A DNA stretch of 52,166 nt from an uncultured Ruminococcus sp. (GCA_946413815.1 CAMKMD010000023.1:1-52166), one strand, 5' to 3'. Shown: positions 32,650-42,201, numbered from the stretch's first letter. Notes: a model not told the origin generated them from the letters alone. Translations and numbers: made by a program.

Positions 32650-33249
32650 ATGCAATACTTCATGTTCAACAAACCGGCAGGCTGCGTGACTGCACGTTCA
32701 GATGCGGTCCACCGTACCGTTATGGAATACTTCCCGCCGGAGCTTGCCTCAGTTCTTCATCCGGTCGGCAGGCTTGACAAGGATACCTGCGGGCTGCTCA
32801 TACTCACGGATGACGGCTTCCTCGACCAGAGGATAATGCAGCCGGGGCAGCACGTAAGCAAGACCTATTTCTTCTACGCACTCGGCAGTATGTCCCCCGA
32901 TAAGAAGCGCCGTCTCGAGGACGGCATAGCTATGGCGGATTTCACTACGCGCACTGCTGAGTTCCGTCTTATAAGGGAATACCGCATCCGTGAGCTTGAA
33001 GCCTTCATGCCGCCTGAGCGCCGTGACCGCTACATGAGAAATCCGGACGGTGCAGCCTTCTCGGGCACACTTACAGTCTGTGAGGGCAGAAAGCATGAGG
33101 TCAAGCGCATGCTTGAGGCGGTGCAGTGCAGGATATTCTATCTCCGCCGTGACAGTATAGGTTCTCTTCAGCTCGATGCCTCTCTGAGGCCGGGGGAGTA
33201 CCGCCCGCTGACAGAGGAGGAGCTGCGCCTTCTGTGCGAAAGGATATAA
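32650..33249 (+). CDS. RsuA/RluB-type pseudouridine synthase
   Basis: A 199-residue rRNA pseudouridine synthase. The catalytic motif is HPVGRLDKDTCGLLILTDDG, in which the Asp attacks the uridine. MFNKPAGCVTARSD at the N terminus and EGRKHEVKRMLEAV in the C-terminal half complete the family pattern. The N-terminal S4 RNA-binding domain found in RsuA is absent, as in several short homologues. AAAGGAG precedes the ATG. A hairpin follows it. Confidence 0.92.
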   Translation: MQYFMFNKPAGCVTARSDAVHRTVMEYFPPELASVLHPVGRLDKDTCGLLILTDDGFLDQRIMQPGQHVSKTYFFYALGSMSPDKKRRLEDGIAMADFTTRTAEFRLIREYRIRELEAFMPPERRDRYMRNPDGAAFSGTLTVCEGRKHEVKRMLEAVQCRIFYLRRDSIGSLQLDASLRPGEYRPLTEEELRLLCERI

Positions 33250-33255
33250 ATAATA

Positions 33256-33296
33256 CCCCCTTGTTCCGCTAAGCGTTCAGAAGCGGAACAGGGGGG
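33256..33296. terminator. Terminator between convergent genes
   Basis: A 15-base stem (arms 33256-33270 and 33282-33296, with one G-U pair) between the pseudouridine synthase and the oppositely oriented SDR gene. No clear T-run in either direction. Confidence 0.55.
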
Positions 33297-33329
33297 ATCA
33301 CTATATGTACGAAATGTCAGTGCCGGTAC

Positions 33330-34340
33330 TCAGAAGCCCTCTTTCATCTTTTCCACAGCAGCTATGACCCTGTCGCACCAGGAATCAAATTCATCGTCAT
33401 CGTTCTGACATTCAGGATGAGCCAGTATATATTCCACAGTTCTGCGGATACCCTCTCTTGCGCTCACCTCTGCCCTGAAATCAGGAACGAGAGACCTGAC
33501 CTTTGAGTTGTCAAAGACAACGGAATTTGCCTTATCACCAATAAGGCTGCCGGTGAGATCATAGTCACTCATACCGGCGAGAGTGTGTGAGGATACGTAA
33601 TAAGGCTTCAGCTCAACACCCAGAGCGTCTGCTATAGCCTGATAGATCTCGTTCCAGCTTATGCTCTCATCCGAGGTGATGTGGAAAGCTTCACCGATCG
33701 CTCTCTGATTGCCTATCAGACCGACATACGCCTTGGCGAAATCGCTGTTATGGGTAATTGTCCAGAGCGAGCTTCCGTCACCGTGGATGATGACCGGCCT
33801 GCCGTTCATAATACGCTTAACGACCTGCCAGCTGCCGCCGTTGCCGTGTACTCCGAGAGGTACGCTCCTCTCATCGTAGGTATGGCTCGGGCGAACGATA
33901 GTTACCGGAAAACCTTCATTCCTGTAAAGGTCCATGAGATATTCCTCACAGGCTTTCTTGTTGCGGGAGTATTCCCAGTAGGGGTTTTCGAGCGGAGTCT
34001 CCTCCGTTATGACATAACCTTTTGGGGGCTTCTGATAGGCGGAAGCAGAGCTTATGTAGATGAACTGCTTTGTCCTGCCCTTGAAAAGACGGTAGTCACG
34101 TTCAAGCTGTGAAGGTACGAAACCTATGAATTCCCCTACGCAGTCAAATTCCATGCCCTCAAGCTTTTTAGCCGTCTCTTCCTCATTCCCGATATCGGCG
34201 GTTATTATCTTTACGTTCTCCGGAAGTCCGGAATTCCTGTTTCCGCGGTTCAGCAGATACAGCTCATGACCCTGCTGAGCAAGCAGCCTGGTTATAGCCA
34301 TACTGATGGTGCCGGTTCCGCCAATAAATAGTATTTTCAT
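33330..34340 (-). CDS. NAD-dependent epimerase/dehydratase (extended SDR)
   Basis: A 336-residue extended short-chain dehydrogenase. The NAD-binding loop is MKILFIGGTGTISMAITRLL, followed by an acidic residue-poor turn; YISSASAYQ and the YSRNKKACEEYL segment hold the catalytic Tyr/Lys pair. IVRPSHTYDERSVP is the substrate loop. AGGTGG precedes the ATG at 34340 (a GTG at 34349 would be too close). It follows the alcohol dehydrogenase by 10 bases and is co-transcribed with it. The substrate is unknown; such enzymes modify nucleotide sugars. Confidence 0.85.
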   Translation of the reverse strand: MKILFIGGTGTISMAITRLLAQQGHELYLLNRGNRNSGLPENVKIITADIGNEEETAKKLEGMEFDCVGEFIGFVPSQLERDYRLFKGRTKQFIYISSASAYQKPPKGYVITEETPLENPYWEYSRNKKACEEYLMDLYRNEGFPVTIVRPSHTYDERSVPLGVHGNGGSWQVVKRIMNGRPVIIHGDGSSLWTITHNSDFAKAYVGLIGNQRAIGEAFHITSDESISWNEIYQAIADALGVELKPYYVSSHTLAGMSDYDLTGSLIGDKANSVVFDNSKVRSLVPDFRAEVSAREGIRRTVEYILAHPECQNDDDEFDSWCDRVIAAVEKMKEGF

Positions 34341-34350
34341 GTGATCCACC

Positions 34351-35529
34351 TCAGATCTCAGCCTTTGCGGCTATCTTATAAATTGCAGCTGCGTCCTCTG
34401 ACGAGAGCGGTACAAAGCCCTGGCTTTTTCCGCTGCCAAGTCCGAGTTTCTCGACCAGTGCGGGGATATCCTCCTCTTTAGCACCAAGCTCGGCAAAATT
34501 GACAGGCATACCGATGCTGTGCAGGAAGCTTCTGAAGCGGCGGATTCCCTCCAGTGCAGTGGTTTCGGGATTCTCGAAATTCATCTGACAGCCGAATACT
34601 CTGACCGCCATCTGACAGAAACGCATCACATCGTGCTTGTAGACATACTCCATCCAAGACGGCATGATAACTGCCAGTCCGGCACCATGTGCGCAGTCAT
34701 AGAGCGCAGACAGCTCGTGCTCGATGGCATGGCTGTTCCAGTCCTGCGATCTTCCTACGCCGACGATACCGTTGTGAGCGACCATACCGGCCCACATGAT
34801 ATTGGCTCTTGCCTCATAGTTGTCAGGATCGGCGATGACTCTCGGAGTCTCGCGTACCATGGTTATAAGGACAGCCTCACACAGCCGGTCTGTGATCTCG
34901 ACCTCTCTGGTGTTGGTAAAATATCTTTCAAAAACGTGTGCCATGATGTCGGTAGCGCCGCAGGCTGTCTGGTATGCGGGCAGGGTCTGTGTGAGCTCGG
35001 GGTTCAGTATAGAGAACCTTGATCTCAGTGCATCAGAGCCTGTTCCACGCTTGAGCATACCATCCTCCCTGGTTATGACGGAGTCACCCGAGCCTTCGCT
35101 GCCTGCTGCAGCAATAGTCAGTATGACGCCAAGGGGGAGGGCCTTCTCAACGTGCTTTCCGCTGTAGAAATCCCAGAAATCACCGTCATAGGGTACTCCC
35201 GCAGCTATAGCCTTGGAAGAATCTATAACGGAGCCGCCGCCTACCGCAAGTATGAAATCTACTCCCTCTTTACGGCAGATCTCGATGCCCTTGTAGACAA
35301 GGGAATCATGGGGATTCGGCTGTACTCCGCCCAGCTCTGTGTAGCTGATGCCGGAGCTGCTCAGTGACTCTCTAACTCTGCCTAAAAGTCCTGATCTCTC
35401 TGCAGAGCCTCCTCCGTAATGGATAAGAACCTTGCTTCCGCCGTATTTTTTAACATACTCACCGCAGGCGGATTCTCTGCCCTTTCCGAAAACGAACTCA
35501 GTAGGGCTGTAAAAGTTGAAATTATCCAT
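34351..35529 (-). CDS. Iron-containing alcohol dehydrogenase
   Basis: A 392-residue group III alcohol dehydrogenase (butanol dehydrogenase-like). The nucleotide-binding motif is ILAVGGGSVIDSSKAIAAGV. Metal ligands lie in GATDIMAHVFERYF (Asp, His), in AIEHELSALYDCAHG (two His) and nearby. GGAGGT precedes the ATG. It shares an operon with the SDR gene and probably reduces an aldehyde to an alcohol with NAD(P)H. Confidence 0.93.
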   Translation of the reverse strand: MDNFNFYSPTEFVFGKGRESACGEYVKKYGGSKVLIHYGGGSAERSGLLGRVRESLSSSGISYTELGGVQPNPHDSLVYKGIEICRKEGVDFILAVGGGSVIDSSKAIAAGVPYDGDFWDFYSGKHVEKALPLGVILTIAAAGSEGSGDSVITREDGMLKRGTGSDALRSRFSILNPELTQTLPAYQTACGATDIMAHVFERYFTNTREVEITDRLCEAVLITMVRETPRVIADPDNYEARANIMWAGMVAHNGIVGVGRSQDWNSHAIEHELSALYDCAHGAGLAVIMPSWMEYVYKHDVMRFCQMAVRVFGCQMNFENPETTALEGIRRFRSFLHSIGMPVNFAELGAKEEDIPALVEKLGLGSGKSQGFVPLSSEDAAAIYKIAAKAEI

Positions 35530-35580
35530 TGATCTACCTCCATTTTGTAATGTATCGGGAATGGGAGCTCCCTGTATACG

Positions 35581-35609
35581 AGTTTATCATAAATATTATA
35601 TCTTTTCAA
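35581..35609 (-). promoter_or_regulatory. Promoter of the alcohol dehydrogenase operon
   Basis: On the minus strand TTGAAA (complement of 35604-35609) and TAAACT (complement of 35581-35586) are 17 bases apart, upstream of the start at 35529. Confidence 0.5.
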
Positions 35610-35711
35610 TAGCCTGGCCGGATTCTCAGAGATTCATTCAATTTTCTTATATGAAAATCGTATTGGATATCCGGCTGTAAAAAGCTGATTTCACGGGGTT
35701 TAAGAAAAGGA

Positions 35712-35732
35712 CCGGTCAGTGAAACTGACCGG
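35712..35732 (-). terminator. Terminator of the AraC gene
   Basis: A 9-base stem (CCGGTCAGT at 35712-35720, ACTGACCGG at 35724-35732) followed on the minus strand by TCCTTTTCTT, 7 bases after the AraC stop codon. Confidence 0.75.
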
Positions 35733-35739
35733 CATGGTG

Positions 35740-36618
35740 TTAAGCGTTTCCATTTTTTCTCTGAAGCCTGAACTGTTTCGGAGTGATACCGCGGTACTGA
35801 CGGAAGCAGCGTATGAAATGGCTGCAATCCGAGAATCCGGTATGACTGCTGATGAAGTTCAGATCGTGATCTGTGAACATGAGGTATTCTTCCGCTTTGA
35901 ATATCCTCATGCGGCCGATATACTCCTTGCAGCTCATTCCGTAAAGCTCACGGAAGCGTGTAGCAAAGCCGGAATAGCTGAGGTGGCATTCCTCGGCGAT
36001 GTCACTTACCTTGATGTTGTCTTCAAGGTGTGCGTCGATGTACTCTGTGATGTTCTCGATGCCGAATGAAGTTCCCACAGTAGAAGGACATCTGTCAATG
36101 TTGAGACCGGCAGCGATCCACTGTCTGACAATTCCGAATATCAGCCTGTAGATCTGTGAGCGCATCATGATATCGGCGCCGTAGTCAAGGGTATTGCTCT
36201 CAGCGATGCAGTCGCTGAATATCTCCCTGCACTTCATCTTTTCAGCCTGTGCCGGTTCGAAGAAGATCTGCATATTCTCAGAGCGGGCATACCTGAAGAT
36301 ATCAACAGGGGAGGGAGCGTACGAGGTCTGGCTCGGGAACCGGAGAAGGTCGAACTTAAAGACCGCATACACAGGCAGTACATCTCCTTTCGGAAGTATG
36401 GAGTGTACTGATGACGGATGAAGGGCGATGAAAGAGCCTTCCTTCATGATGTAGCTCTTGTCGTCTGATGTCACCTCTGCTTCGCCCTCAAGCATGAAGA
36501 TGAATTCGGCAAAATAGTGCCAGTGGGGTTTGACGGGGAAAACTTCCTTTGACGCATCGAAAACAAAGCACTCGATGGGGTCGTTAAGGCTGTGCTGTCT
36601 TTCAAAAAGGTTATGCAT
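35740..36618 (-). CDS. AraC-family transcriptional regulator
   Basis: A 292-residue regulator. The N-terminal cupin-like sensing domain (about 1-160) includes KPHWHYFAEFIFMLEGEAEV. The C-terminal pair of helix-turn-helix motifs (about 185-285) has ISDIAEECHLSYSGFATRFR-like and the end TGFSDCSHFIRCFRQYRGIT. It stands alone on the minus strand between the alcohol dehydrogenase operon and the pectin enzyme gene, so either may be its target. GAGG lies 8 bases before the ATG. Confidence 0.9.
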   Translation of the reverse strand: MHNLFERQHSLNDPIECFVFDASKEVFPVKPHWHYFAEFIFMLEGEAEVTSDDKSYIMKEGSFIALHPSSVHSILPKGDVLPVYAVFKFDLLRFPSQTSYAPSPVDIFRYARSENMQIFFEPAQAEKMKCREIFSDCIAESNTLDYGADIMMRSQIYRLIFGIVRQWIAAGLNIDRCPSTVGTSFGIENITEYIDAHLEDNIKVSDIAEECHLSYSGFATRFRELYGMSCKEYIGRMRIFKAEEYLMFTDHDLNFISSHTGFSDCSHFIRCFRQYRGITPKQFRLQRKNGNA

Positions 36619-36651
36619 ATCCTACGCCTCACAATACAGATTTATGATATT

Positions 36652-36680
36652 ATTATAGCATATTCTCCTATTAAAATCAA
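36652..36680 (-). promoter_or_regulatory. Promoter of the AraC gene
   Basis: Minus strand: TTGATT (complement of 36675-36680) and TATAAT (complement of 36652-36657) spaced by 17 bases. Confidence 0.75.
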
Positions 36681-36809
36681 GACCTTGCGGATGATATCTG
36701 TAAATATTTCATACTTTTTGAGCTCACAGCAAAAAAAGCCGGACCGCAGTTTTCGCGGTCCGGCAGGCTTTATCTTTATGCAGCTTTTCTTTTCTCAATA
36801 ACTATTCTT

Positions 36810-39800
36810 TCAGTTTTCCGGAAGTGATGTGATGACGCTGGCATCGTATTTCTGTATCGCTGCGGCATCGGAACCTGTTATACCGTCGCCGTGTCCGGAA
36901 ACATCGGCGTTGGCTATTCCCTGAGGTGTAAGGGCGTATTTGGTGCTGTTGGCAATATACTGGAGGATGGCTACCGCATCGGAGATATCGATCCTGCCGT
37001 CACAGTTTGCATCTCCGGCGAGGTAAGTGCCGCCGGGCTGTGCAGCTTCTGTCTGCTGAGGCTGAGCAGGCTGTACGCTCTGCTGCTCCGCATCCTTTGC
37101 GAAAACGGTGTAGTTGATGACATTGCCTGTCATGCCGTTGGTGCCGAGGAGGACTGTCTCTCCGCTCCTGAATGTCTTTTTGTAGAGATCGAAGGTGACG
37201 TCATTGCTTGTAGCCGCAGTAAGGCCTGTCTTCTGCCAGCTGTTTATCCACCCGGGGATATTGCCGGCTGCCTCAACTCTCTGGTCAAGGAGGATATAAA
37301 CATCTATATCAGCGCCTGCTGTGAACTGTCCGAGGTCTCCGGTGCTGTTCTTTGAGTTGCAGGCGGTCTTTACTGCCTCAGCACCGCTGAGCACTGAGGG
37401 AAGTGAGGTATAGGTGAAGTCTCTGTCGCCGAAGACAGGGCTTCCGGTGGAGGCGGAGCTGATAACGCTCCAGTCATTCCTTGTGGCGTCGTCATTCACA
37501 CGGAGGGACTTTATGAGTCTTCCGTCAGTCACAGCAGGCTGTGCAGGTGCCTGTGTTGACTGCTCAACTGGAGCTGAAGGCTGTGAAGCTGTCTTTCCGA
37601 ACTTTGATGCAAAGAGCTCGGCAAGCTTGTCTGCGCCTGTGCGGTTGGGATGAACATTGTCTATATACATCGAATCAGCCTTTGATGCTCCGACTGATAC
37701 GCAGTAATCCTGCCAGAGAGTAAAGAGATCCACGATCTGACAATTCTGCTCGCTTGCGATCTGGTCGAGCTGAGCTGAGAAGTATCTGCTCTTGAGGAGG
37801 GGGTTAAGGCTGGAGTCGCCCTTTCTGCCCTGCTGCTTGACAAGTATTACTTCCATGCCCTTTGCCTTAGCTCTCTTTACCATATCGGTAACGACCTTTT
37901 TGTACTCATCGCCGTTGTAGTACTTGCTGTCGTTGATGCCTATGGATATCACGAATACGTCTCCGCTCTTGCCGTACTTCTCGATGCAGGTGAAGTTTCC
38001 GCGATCCACGAAGCCCTTGGCGTACTCACCGCTGGCAGCCATGTTCCTGATGTACCAGCTGCTGTCAACATACTTGCCCAGCATCTGTCCCCAGCCGGCC
38101 TGATTGTTGCTGTCAAGGGGATAGTAATTGCATACTGTTGAATCGCCGCAGAGCCATATAGTTGAAGGCATAACCGTGCTGTCGGATATCTTGTTTATCT
38201 CGACAGCGCTTATGGAGTAGGGATTGCCCTCCTTGCCGGCTGCTGCGCGTATATTGAGCTGACCGTCGGTAACGGGGAGGATTATCTCATCAACTGCATT
38301 GTCTCCTGTCATATTGACTATCTGGAGCATATTCTCCATATATACGCTTGTTCTTGCAGTATTTCCGAGGGTCACCTTTACCTTGTAGAGGCCGTTGGGC
38401 ACATCAGCGTTGAAGGTCGTATTTCCGGTGAACTGAACTGCATCGCTGAGCTCGTTCCTGCCGGAAGCGGACACATTCTTCACGTCGCCGCCGGAGAAGC
38501 CGTAGCCCTTGCCGCTGTCATATCTGTCACCGGCGCTGACACCGGTGAAGCCGCTCTGTGCATTTGCGCCGAGGTCGAACTTCCTGCTGTAGGAGCCTGT
38601 GCTCTGTGCAGGTGCCTCTGTTGCGGGCTGGGAGTTATTCTCCGTCGGAGCCTGCTGATACTCGGTCGGGGTCTCGGCAGGCTCTGCCGGAGTGTCGCTC
38701 CTGTTGGGGGTATTATTGAGCAGGATGTTGGGTCTTGCAGGTATAGGAGCGTCACTGCCGAGGTAGTAGCTTACGTGCGGAGGCTGGTTGTAGCAGCTCT
38801 GCTCGCAGGCATTCTGTGCACGGTACTGCATATCGTGCATAAGCGTTGTGAGACGTACCTTGGTGGTATCTGTGGTACACCAGATACGCAGCTTGGAGTT
38901 GTCATCTGTTCTGAGTATGAGTTCCTCTCTCCAGTCGCCGAAGAGATCGGCTGTCAGGGAGGGGTTGTTCTTGGTGCTGTTGTTGGAGCCGCAGCCGCTG
39001 GCTGTGAAGATGCCCTTGTATGTTCCGGCCCCTGTCATCTTGGTTATCTTTGTGCCGTCAAGTATCTCACGCTCAAGGTCGCCGTCCCAGTAGATAAGGA
39101 AGTTCTGGGCAGGCTTCGAGCCGGCTATCTTCTTTCCGCTCTTGTCATAGACATTGTTGTCCGCGGCGCCCCAGAACTCGGCGCCCTTGTTGCCGGACCA
39201 TACATTATCGGCGCAGGCACGTCCTGTGTCCTTGCTTCCGGTGATGTGGAAAAGTCTCTTTCCTGTTTTCGCATCGTAGCAGGTCTCGCCGTAGGGCTTG
39301 TCCTCATGGCACTCCCATACCTCAATGCCCTCGTTATCGGGCACAAGGTCGCCTACGTGCATGGCGTCGCCGTGCTTGTCGCCGGAGCACCACAGGAGCT
39401 TGCCGTTGTCATCGATACAGGCAGCGCCTGTGAGGAGTTCCTGTTTGCCGTCATTGTCCACATCCGCAGCCATGACATTGTGGTTGCCGTTGCCGTATGC
39501 GCCGCCCTTGTTGCCGCTGTCATATACCCAGCGCTTCACCAGCTTGCCGCCCCTTACGTCAACAGCAGACCAGGTGAGCCTTGTGTAATAGCCTCTGCCG
39601 TAGACAGCTGAGGGGTGTTCCCCGTCAAGGTAAGCGATGCCGCTGTTCATACGGTCAACTCTGTTGCCGTAATTGTCGCCCCAGTCGCTTACCTTGCCTC
39701 TGGGAACAGGGAAATCTATAGTATCAAGACATTTTCCGGTCATACCGTCAAACAGGGAAAGATATTCCGGACCATCGAGTATGTATCCGTTCCCGTTGAC

Positions 39801-40538
39801 GTAGTTCTTGCTGCCGTTACCGATGGTCTTTCCGGTGCCGTCCTTGGTGCCGTCGGCAGTCTTTGTTATGAGTTCAGCCTTTCCGTCACAGTCAAAGTCA
39901 GCAACGCACATCTGGGTATAATGCTGGCCTGCACGGATATTCTGTCCCATATCTATGCGCCAGAGCTGCTTGCCCTCAAGGGTATAGCAGTCGATGTATA
40001 CCTTGTCGGTCTTGCCCTGCTGTGAGTTGTCCTTTGAGTTGGAGGGATCCCACTTGAGGAAGATCTCATACTGTCCGTCGCCGTCAACATCGCCGACAGA
40101 GCAGTCATTGGGTGAGTACTGGCTTCCGGGGCGGTTGAGCTTGATATCGAAGTAATTGCTGCCTGATGTGAACTTGCAGTTCTGTGAGGAGGTCACCTTG
40201 CCGCCCTCCACGCAGTCAACGCGGTACTTTGAACCTGTGCCGCCGCCGTTGTCCTGGAAGGAGGTCGGGTCGCCCTTCTTGCTGGTGTAGATAAGTGTAT
40301 TGTCGCGGTAGAGCCTGAACTCCGCATCGTCGGAGTCATCGGCGTTGTAGCGCCAGCTGACGAACATACCGCCGCCGCTCTTTACAGCATAGATACCTCT
40401 GTCCAGGTATTCCATGATGGCTTTGCCGTTTCCGCCGACGCCGTAGGCTGCTTCCGCTGCAAGACCTGTTGCCGTACATCCTGCTGCTGTTGCGAGTGCT
40501 GCAGCTGCTGCGAGTACTCTGTTTGCATTCCTTTTCAT
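36810..40538 (-). CDS. Rhamnogalacturonan lyase PL11 - CE12-type esterase - dockerin
   Basis: A 1242-residue secreted pectin enzyme. A signal peptide (about 1-30) precedes a PL11 rhamnogalacturonan lyase domain (to about 603), recognisable by EYLDRGIYAVKSGGGMFVSW, NDCSVGDVDGDGQYEIFLKW and calcium-binding repeats (DVDNDGK). A Pro/Thr/Gln linker follows, then a galactose-binding-like domain (653-790) and an SGNH esterase of CE12 type with CGDSTVCNYY (about 797), SIGINDSKYY and YIDNVHPNRTG (about 965), which removes acetyl groups from rhamnogalacturonan. Another binding-type domain (about 1009-1148) and a dockerin (about 1173-1242, GDANCDGRIDISDAVAILQY) end it. The dockerin predicts cellulosome attachment. 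An AraC gene lies divergently upstream. Confidence 0.93.
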   Translation of the reverse strand: MKRNANRVLAAAAALATAAGCTATGLAAEAAYGVGGNGKAIMEYLDRGIYAVKSGGGMFVSWRYNADDSDDAEFRLYRDNTLIYTSKKGDPTSFQDNGGGTGSKYRVDCVEGGKVTSSQNCKFTSGSNYFDIKLNRPGSQYSPNDCSVGDVDGDGQYEIFLKWDPSNSKDNSQQGKTDKVYIDCYTLEGKQLWRIDMGQNIRAGQHYTQMCVADFDCDGKAELITKTADGTKDGTGKTIGNGSKNYVNGNGYILDGPEYLSLFDGMTGKCLDTIDFPVPRGKVSDWGDNYGNRVDRMNSGIAYLDGEHPSAVYGRGYYTRLTWSAVDVRGGKLVKRWVYDSGNKGGAYGNGNHNVMAADVDNDGKQELLTGAACIDDNGKLLWCSGDKHGDAMHVGDLVPDNEGIEVWECHEDKPYGETCYDAKTGKRLFHITGSKDTGRACADNVWSGNKGAEFWGAADNNVYDKSGKKIAGSKPAQNFLIYWDGDLEREILDGTKITKMTGAGTYKGIFTASGCGSNNSTKNNPSLTADLFGDWREELILRTDDNSKLRIWCTTDTTKVRLTTLMHDMQYRAQNACEQSCYNQPPHVSYYLGSDAPIPARPNILLNNTPNRSDTPAEPAETPTEYQQAPTENNSQPATEAPAQSTGSYSRKFDLGANAQSGFTGVSAGDRYDSGKGYGFSGGDVKNVSASGRNELSDAVQFTGNTTFNADVPNGLYKVKVTLGNTARTSVYMENMLQIVNMTGDNAVDEIILPVTDGQLNIRAAAGKEGNPYSISAVEINKISDSTVMPSTIWLCGDSTVCNYYPLDSNNQAGWGQMLGKYVDSSWYIRNMAASGEYAKGFVDRGNFTCIEKYGKSGDVFVISIGINDSKYYNGDEYKKVVTDMVKRAKAKGMEVILVKQQGRKGDSSLNPLLKSRYFSAQLDQIASEQNCQIVDLFTLWQDYCVSVGASKADSMYIDNVHPNRTGADKLAELFASKFGKTASQPSAPVEQSTQAPAQPAVTDGRLIKSLRVNDDATRNDWSVISSASTGSPVFGDRDFTYTSLPSVLSGAEAVKTACNSKNSTGDLGQFTAGADIDVYILLDQRVEAAGNIPGWINSWQKTGLTAATSNDVTFDLYKKTFRSGETVLLGTNGMTGNVINYTVFAKDAEQQSVQPAQPQQTEAAQPGGTYLAGDANCDGRIDISDAVAILQYIANSTKYALTPQGIANADVSGHGDGITGSDAAAIQKYDASVITSLPEN

Positions 40539-40660
40539 CTTAATTCCCCCATTACTTAAATATAGATTAATTAATAACGTTTTTGAGGCATTTAACCTCT
40601 TTTGCAGTTAAATTATAGCACGATAGTATCATTAAATCCATGCACAAAACGATCATTCTG

Positions 40661-40689
40661 TTGACATTTTATTGCAGAAATAGTATAAT
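40661..40689 (+). promoter_or_regulatory. Promoter of the divergent AraC gene
   Basis: TTGACA at 40661-40666 and TATAAT at 40684-40689, 17 bases apart. The 189-base intergenic region 40539-40727 must also hold the PL11 promoter on the minus strand (a TATAAT complement is near 40613-40618). Confidence 0.8.
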
Positions 40690-40727
40690 TACATCAAAGG
40701 GCAACGTTTCACGGGGGAGGTGAGACT

Positions 40728-41507
40728 ATGTTTATCTATATGCTTGGCTGGCACTGGGAACATAAGGAGGGTTTTGCGATAGAGCGGCCTGACGGCCATT
40801 TCGGCACGCAGCTCATCGTTGTGCAGTCAAAAGGGCGTATCATCATGGGAGAGAAGGAATACCGGGTAGAAAAAAATACGGCATTTCTGGTAAACAGTTG
40901 TATGCCGCACTGCCTCTATTCCGACGGCGAGGATTACTGTGACGACTGGATAAGATTTAATCTTGAGCAGGAGGATATGGAGTTCATTGACGGACTTGAT
41001 CTTGAATTTAATGTTCCTGTCCGCTTAAAAGATGACAGCATCTCAAAGCTGATAGCAGCCTGTGAGGAGATATTCAATTCCGAGCTGACGGACAAGAAAG
41101 CTATCCTCGATAACATAATGCGTGCCATAATCCTTGAGCTGAACGGATACTACAAGCCGAAGGAGAAGACGAGGCATAATTACTATGACAGCGAGCTGGA
41201 GAAGATAAGGCGTGAGATATACGCGCATCCGGAAAGGGAATGGAATATACCGGACACAGCGGCGAAGCTGAATATCTCCGTTCCGCATTTCCAGCGCCTG
41301 TATAAGTCCCTCTACGGGATATCCTGCATGAAGGACGTGTGGACGAGCCGCATGGAATACGCAAAGCAGTTACTGCTGAATACGGACCTTTCCGCAAATA
41401 CCATAGCGGAGAAATGCGGCTATCAGAGCTACGAGTACTTCTCACGCTCCTTCACGAAATACGCCTGCGTATCGCCGGTGAAATACCGCACACAGAACAA
41501 GGAGTGA
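40728..41507 (+). CDS. AraC-family regulator, likely control of the pectin enzyme
   Basis: A 259-residue AraC regulator. The N-terminal sugar-sensing domain (about 1-140) includes MLGWHWEHKEGFAI and KNTAFLVNSCMPHC. The HTH region (about 160-257) has DTAAKLNISVPHFQRLYKSL, then SANTIAEKCGYQSYEYFSRS and a final ACVSPVKYR. GGGAGGTGA precedes the ATG. It is divergent from the PL11-CE12 gene, a common arrangement for a regulator of an adjacent polysaccharide gene. Confidence 0.9.
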   Translation: MFIYMLGWHWEHKEGFAIERPDGHFGTQLIVVQSKGRIIMGEKEYRVEKNTAFLVNSCMPHCLYSDGEDYCDDWIRFNLEQEDMEFIDGLDLEFNVPVRLKDDSISKLIAACEEIFNSELTDKKAILDNIMRAIILELNGYYKPKEKTRHNYYDSELEKIRREIYAHPEREWNIPDTAAKLNISVPHFQRLYKSLYGISCMKDVWTSRMEYAKQLLLNTDLSANTIAEKCGYQSYEYFSRSFTKYACVSPVKYRTQNKE

Positions 41508-41538
41508 CATCTGTCACTGAGGTAATGACAGAAATCTG

Positions 41539-41567
41539 TTGAACATTTCTATGATATCAGGTATAAT
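41539..41567 (+). promoter_or_regulatory. Promoter of the DUF3592-like gene
   Basis: TTGAAC at 41539-41544 and TATAAT at 41562-41567 with 17 bases between. An inverted repeat CTGTCA...TGACAG (41511-41531) lies just upstream and could be an operator. Confidence 0.65.
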
Positions 41568-41593
41568 AAGATCATGGAAGGGGGGCAGGCAGT

Positions 41594-42127
41594 ATGCTGA
41601 TTTTTGAGAATATTTCTTTTATAGCACGGGGAATAGTATTTCTTGTGTGTGCCGGCGTTGTTGCTGCAGTAGTATTAGGCTGCCTTCAAACAGCGAAGTC
41701 CATCTCCTTTGAAAAAAACAACTATGAAGACAATCCGGTCGTGAAGAAATACAAGCTTTATGGCATCTCCTGTACCGGCACCTCTCCGCATATCGTAAGA
41801 CGAGAGGGCGCAGGCACGGGAATAGAGCTTACCTACGAGATAGACGGCAGAAGGATAAAGGGCGTACTGGATGATTACTTCGTACTGGATGACCTTATGG
41901 CAAAAGCGATAACGGAATCCGGCGAGCCACTGGAGATATGCGTACATCCGGATAACGAGAAGGTGTTCTGCCTCATGGACGATCTTTACAGACAGAAGAA
42001 GGAGTATAACCATGAAAAGGCTTTCCGCCGTAATCTGACGTTCGGATGGAAGCTGCGAAACACAGTCGAACTGGTGAGCGTCATAGTTTTTTTCCTGATC
42101 ATTCTCTTTATCAAGTTTTCTTTCTGA
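41594..42127 (+). CDS. Hypothetical membrane protein, DUF3592-like
   Basis: A 177-residue protein with a hydrophobic N-terminal segment (about 8-30), a soluble domain (about 45-140) with short strand patterns (TYEIDGRRIKGVLDDYF, LEICVHPDNEKVF) and a C-terminal membrane helix (about 155-175). DUF3592-type proteins have this layout; I am not certain. Function unknown. GGGGGG lies upstream of the ATG. Confidence 0.6.
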   Translation: MLIFENISFIARGIVFLVCAGVVAAVVLGCLQTAKSISFEKNNYEDNPVVKKYKLYGISCTGTSPHIVRREGAGTGIELTYEIDGRRIKGVLDDYFVLDDLMAKAITESGEPLEICVHPDNEKVFCLMDDLYRQKKEYNHEKAFRRNLTFGWKLRNTVELVSVIVFFLIILFIKFSF

Positions 42128-42150
42128 CGGCATTATGGTTACAACGAAAC

Positions 42151-42179
42151 AAGCCCCGGAGCTTATTGCTCCGGGGCTT
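42151..42179. terminator. Bidirectional terminator
   Basis: AAGCCCCGGAGC at 42151-42162 pairs with GCTCCGGGGCTT at 42168-42179 (5-base loop), with TTT on the plus side and TTGTTTCG on the minus side. It lies between convergent genes. Confidence 0.85.
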
Positions 42180-42201
42180 TAACTGTATCTGCACGGACAT
42201 A

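Noticed and set aside
38775..39611. 278-codon frame antisense to the rhamnogalacturonan lyase
   Set aside because: Hydrophobic shadow frame produced by Gly/Asp-rich codons of the real gene; no start signal.
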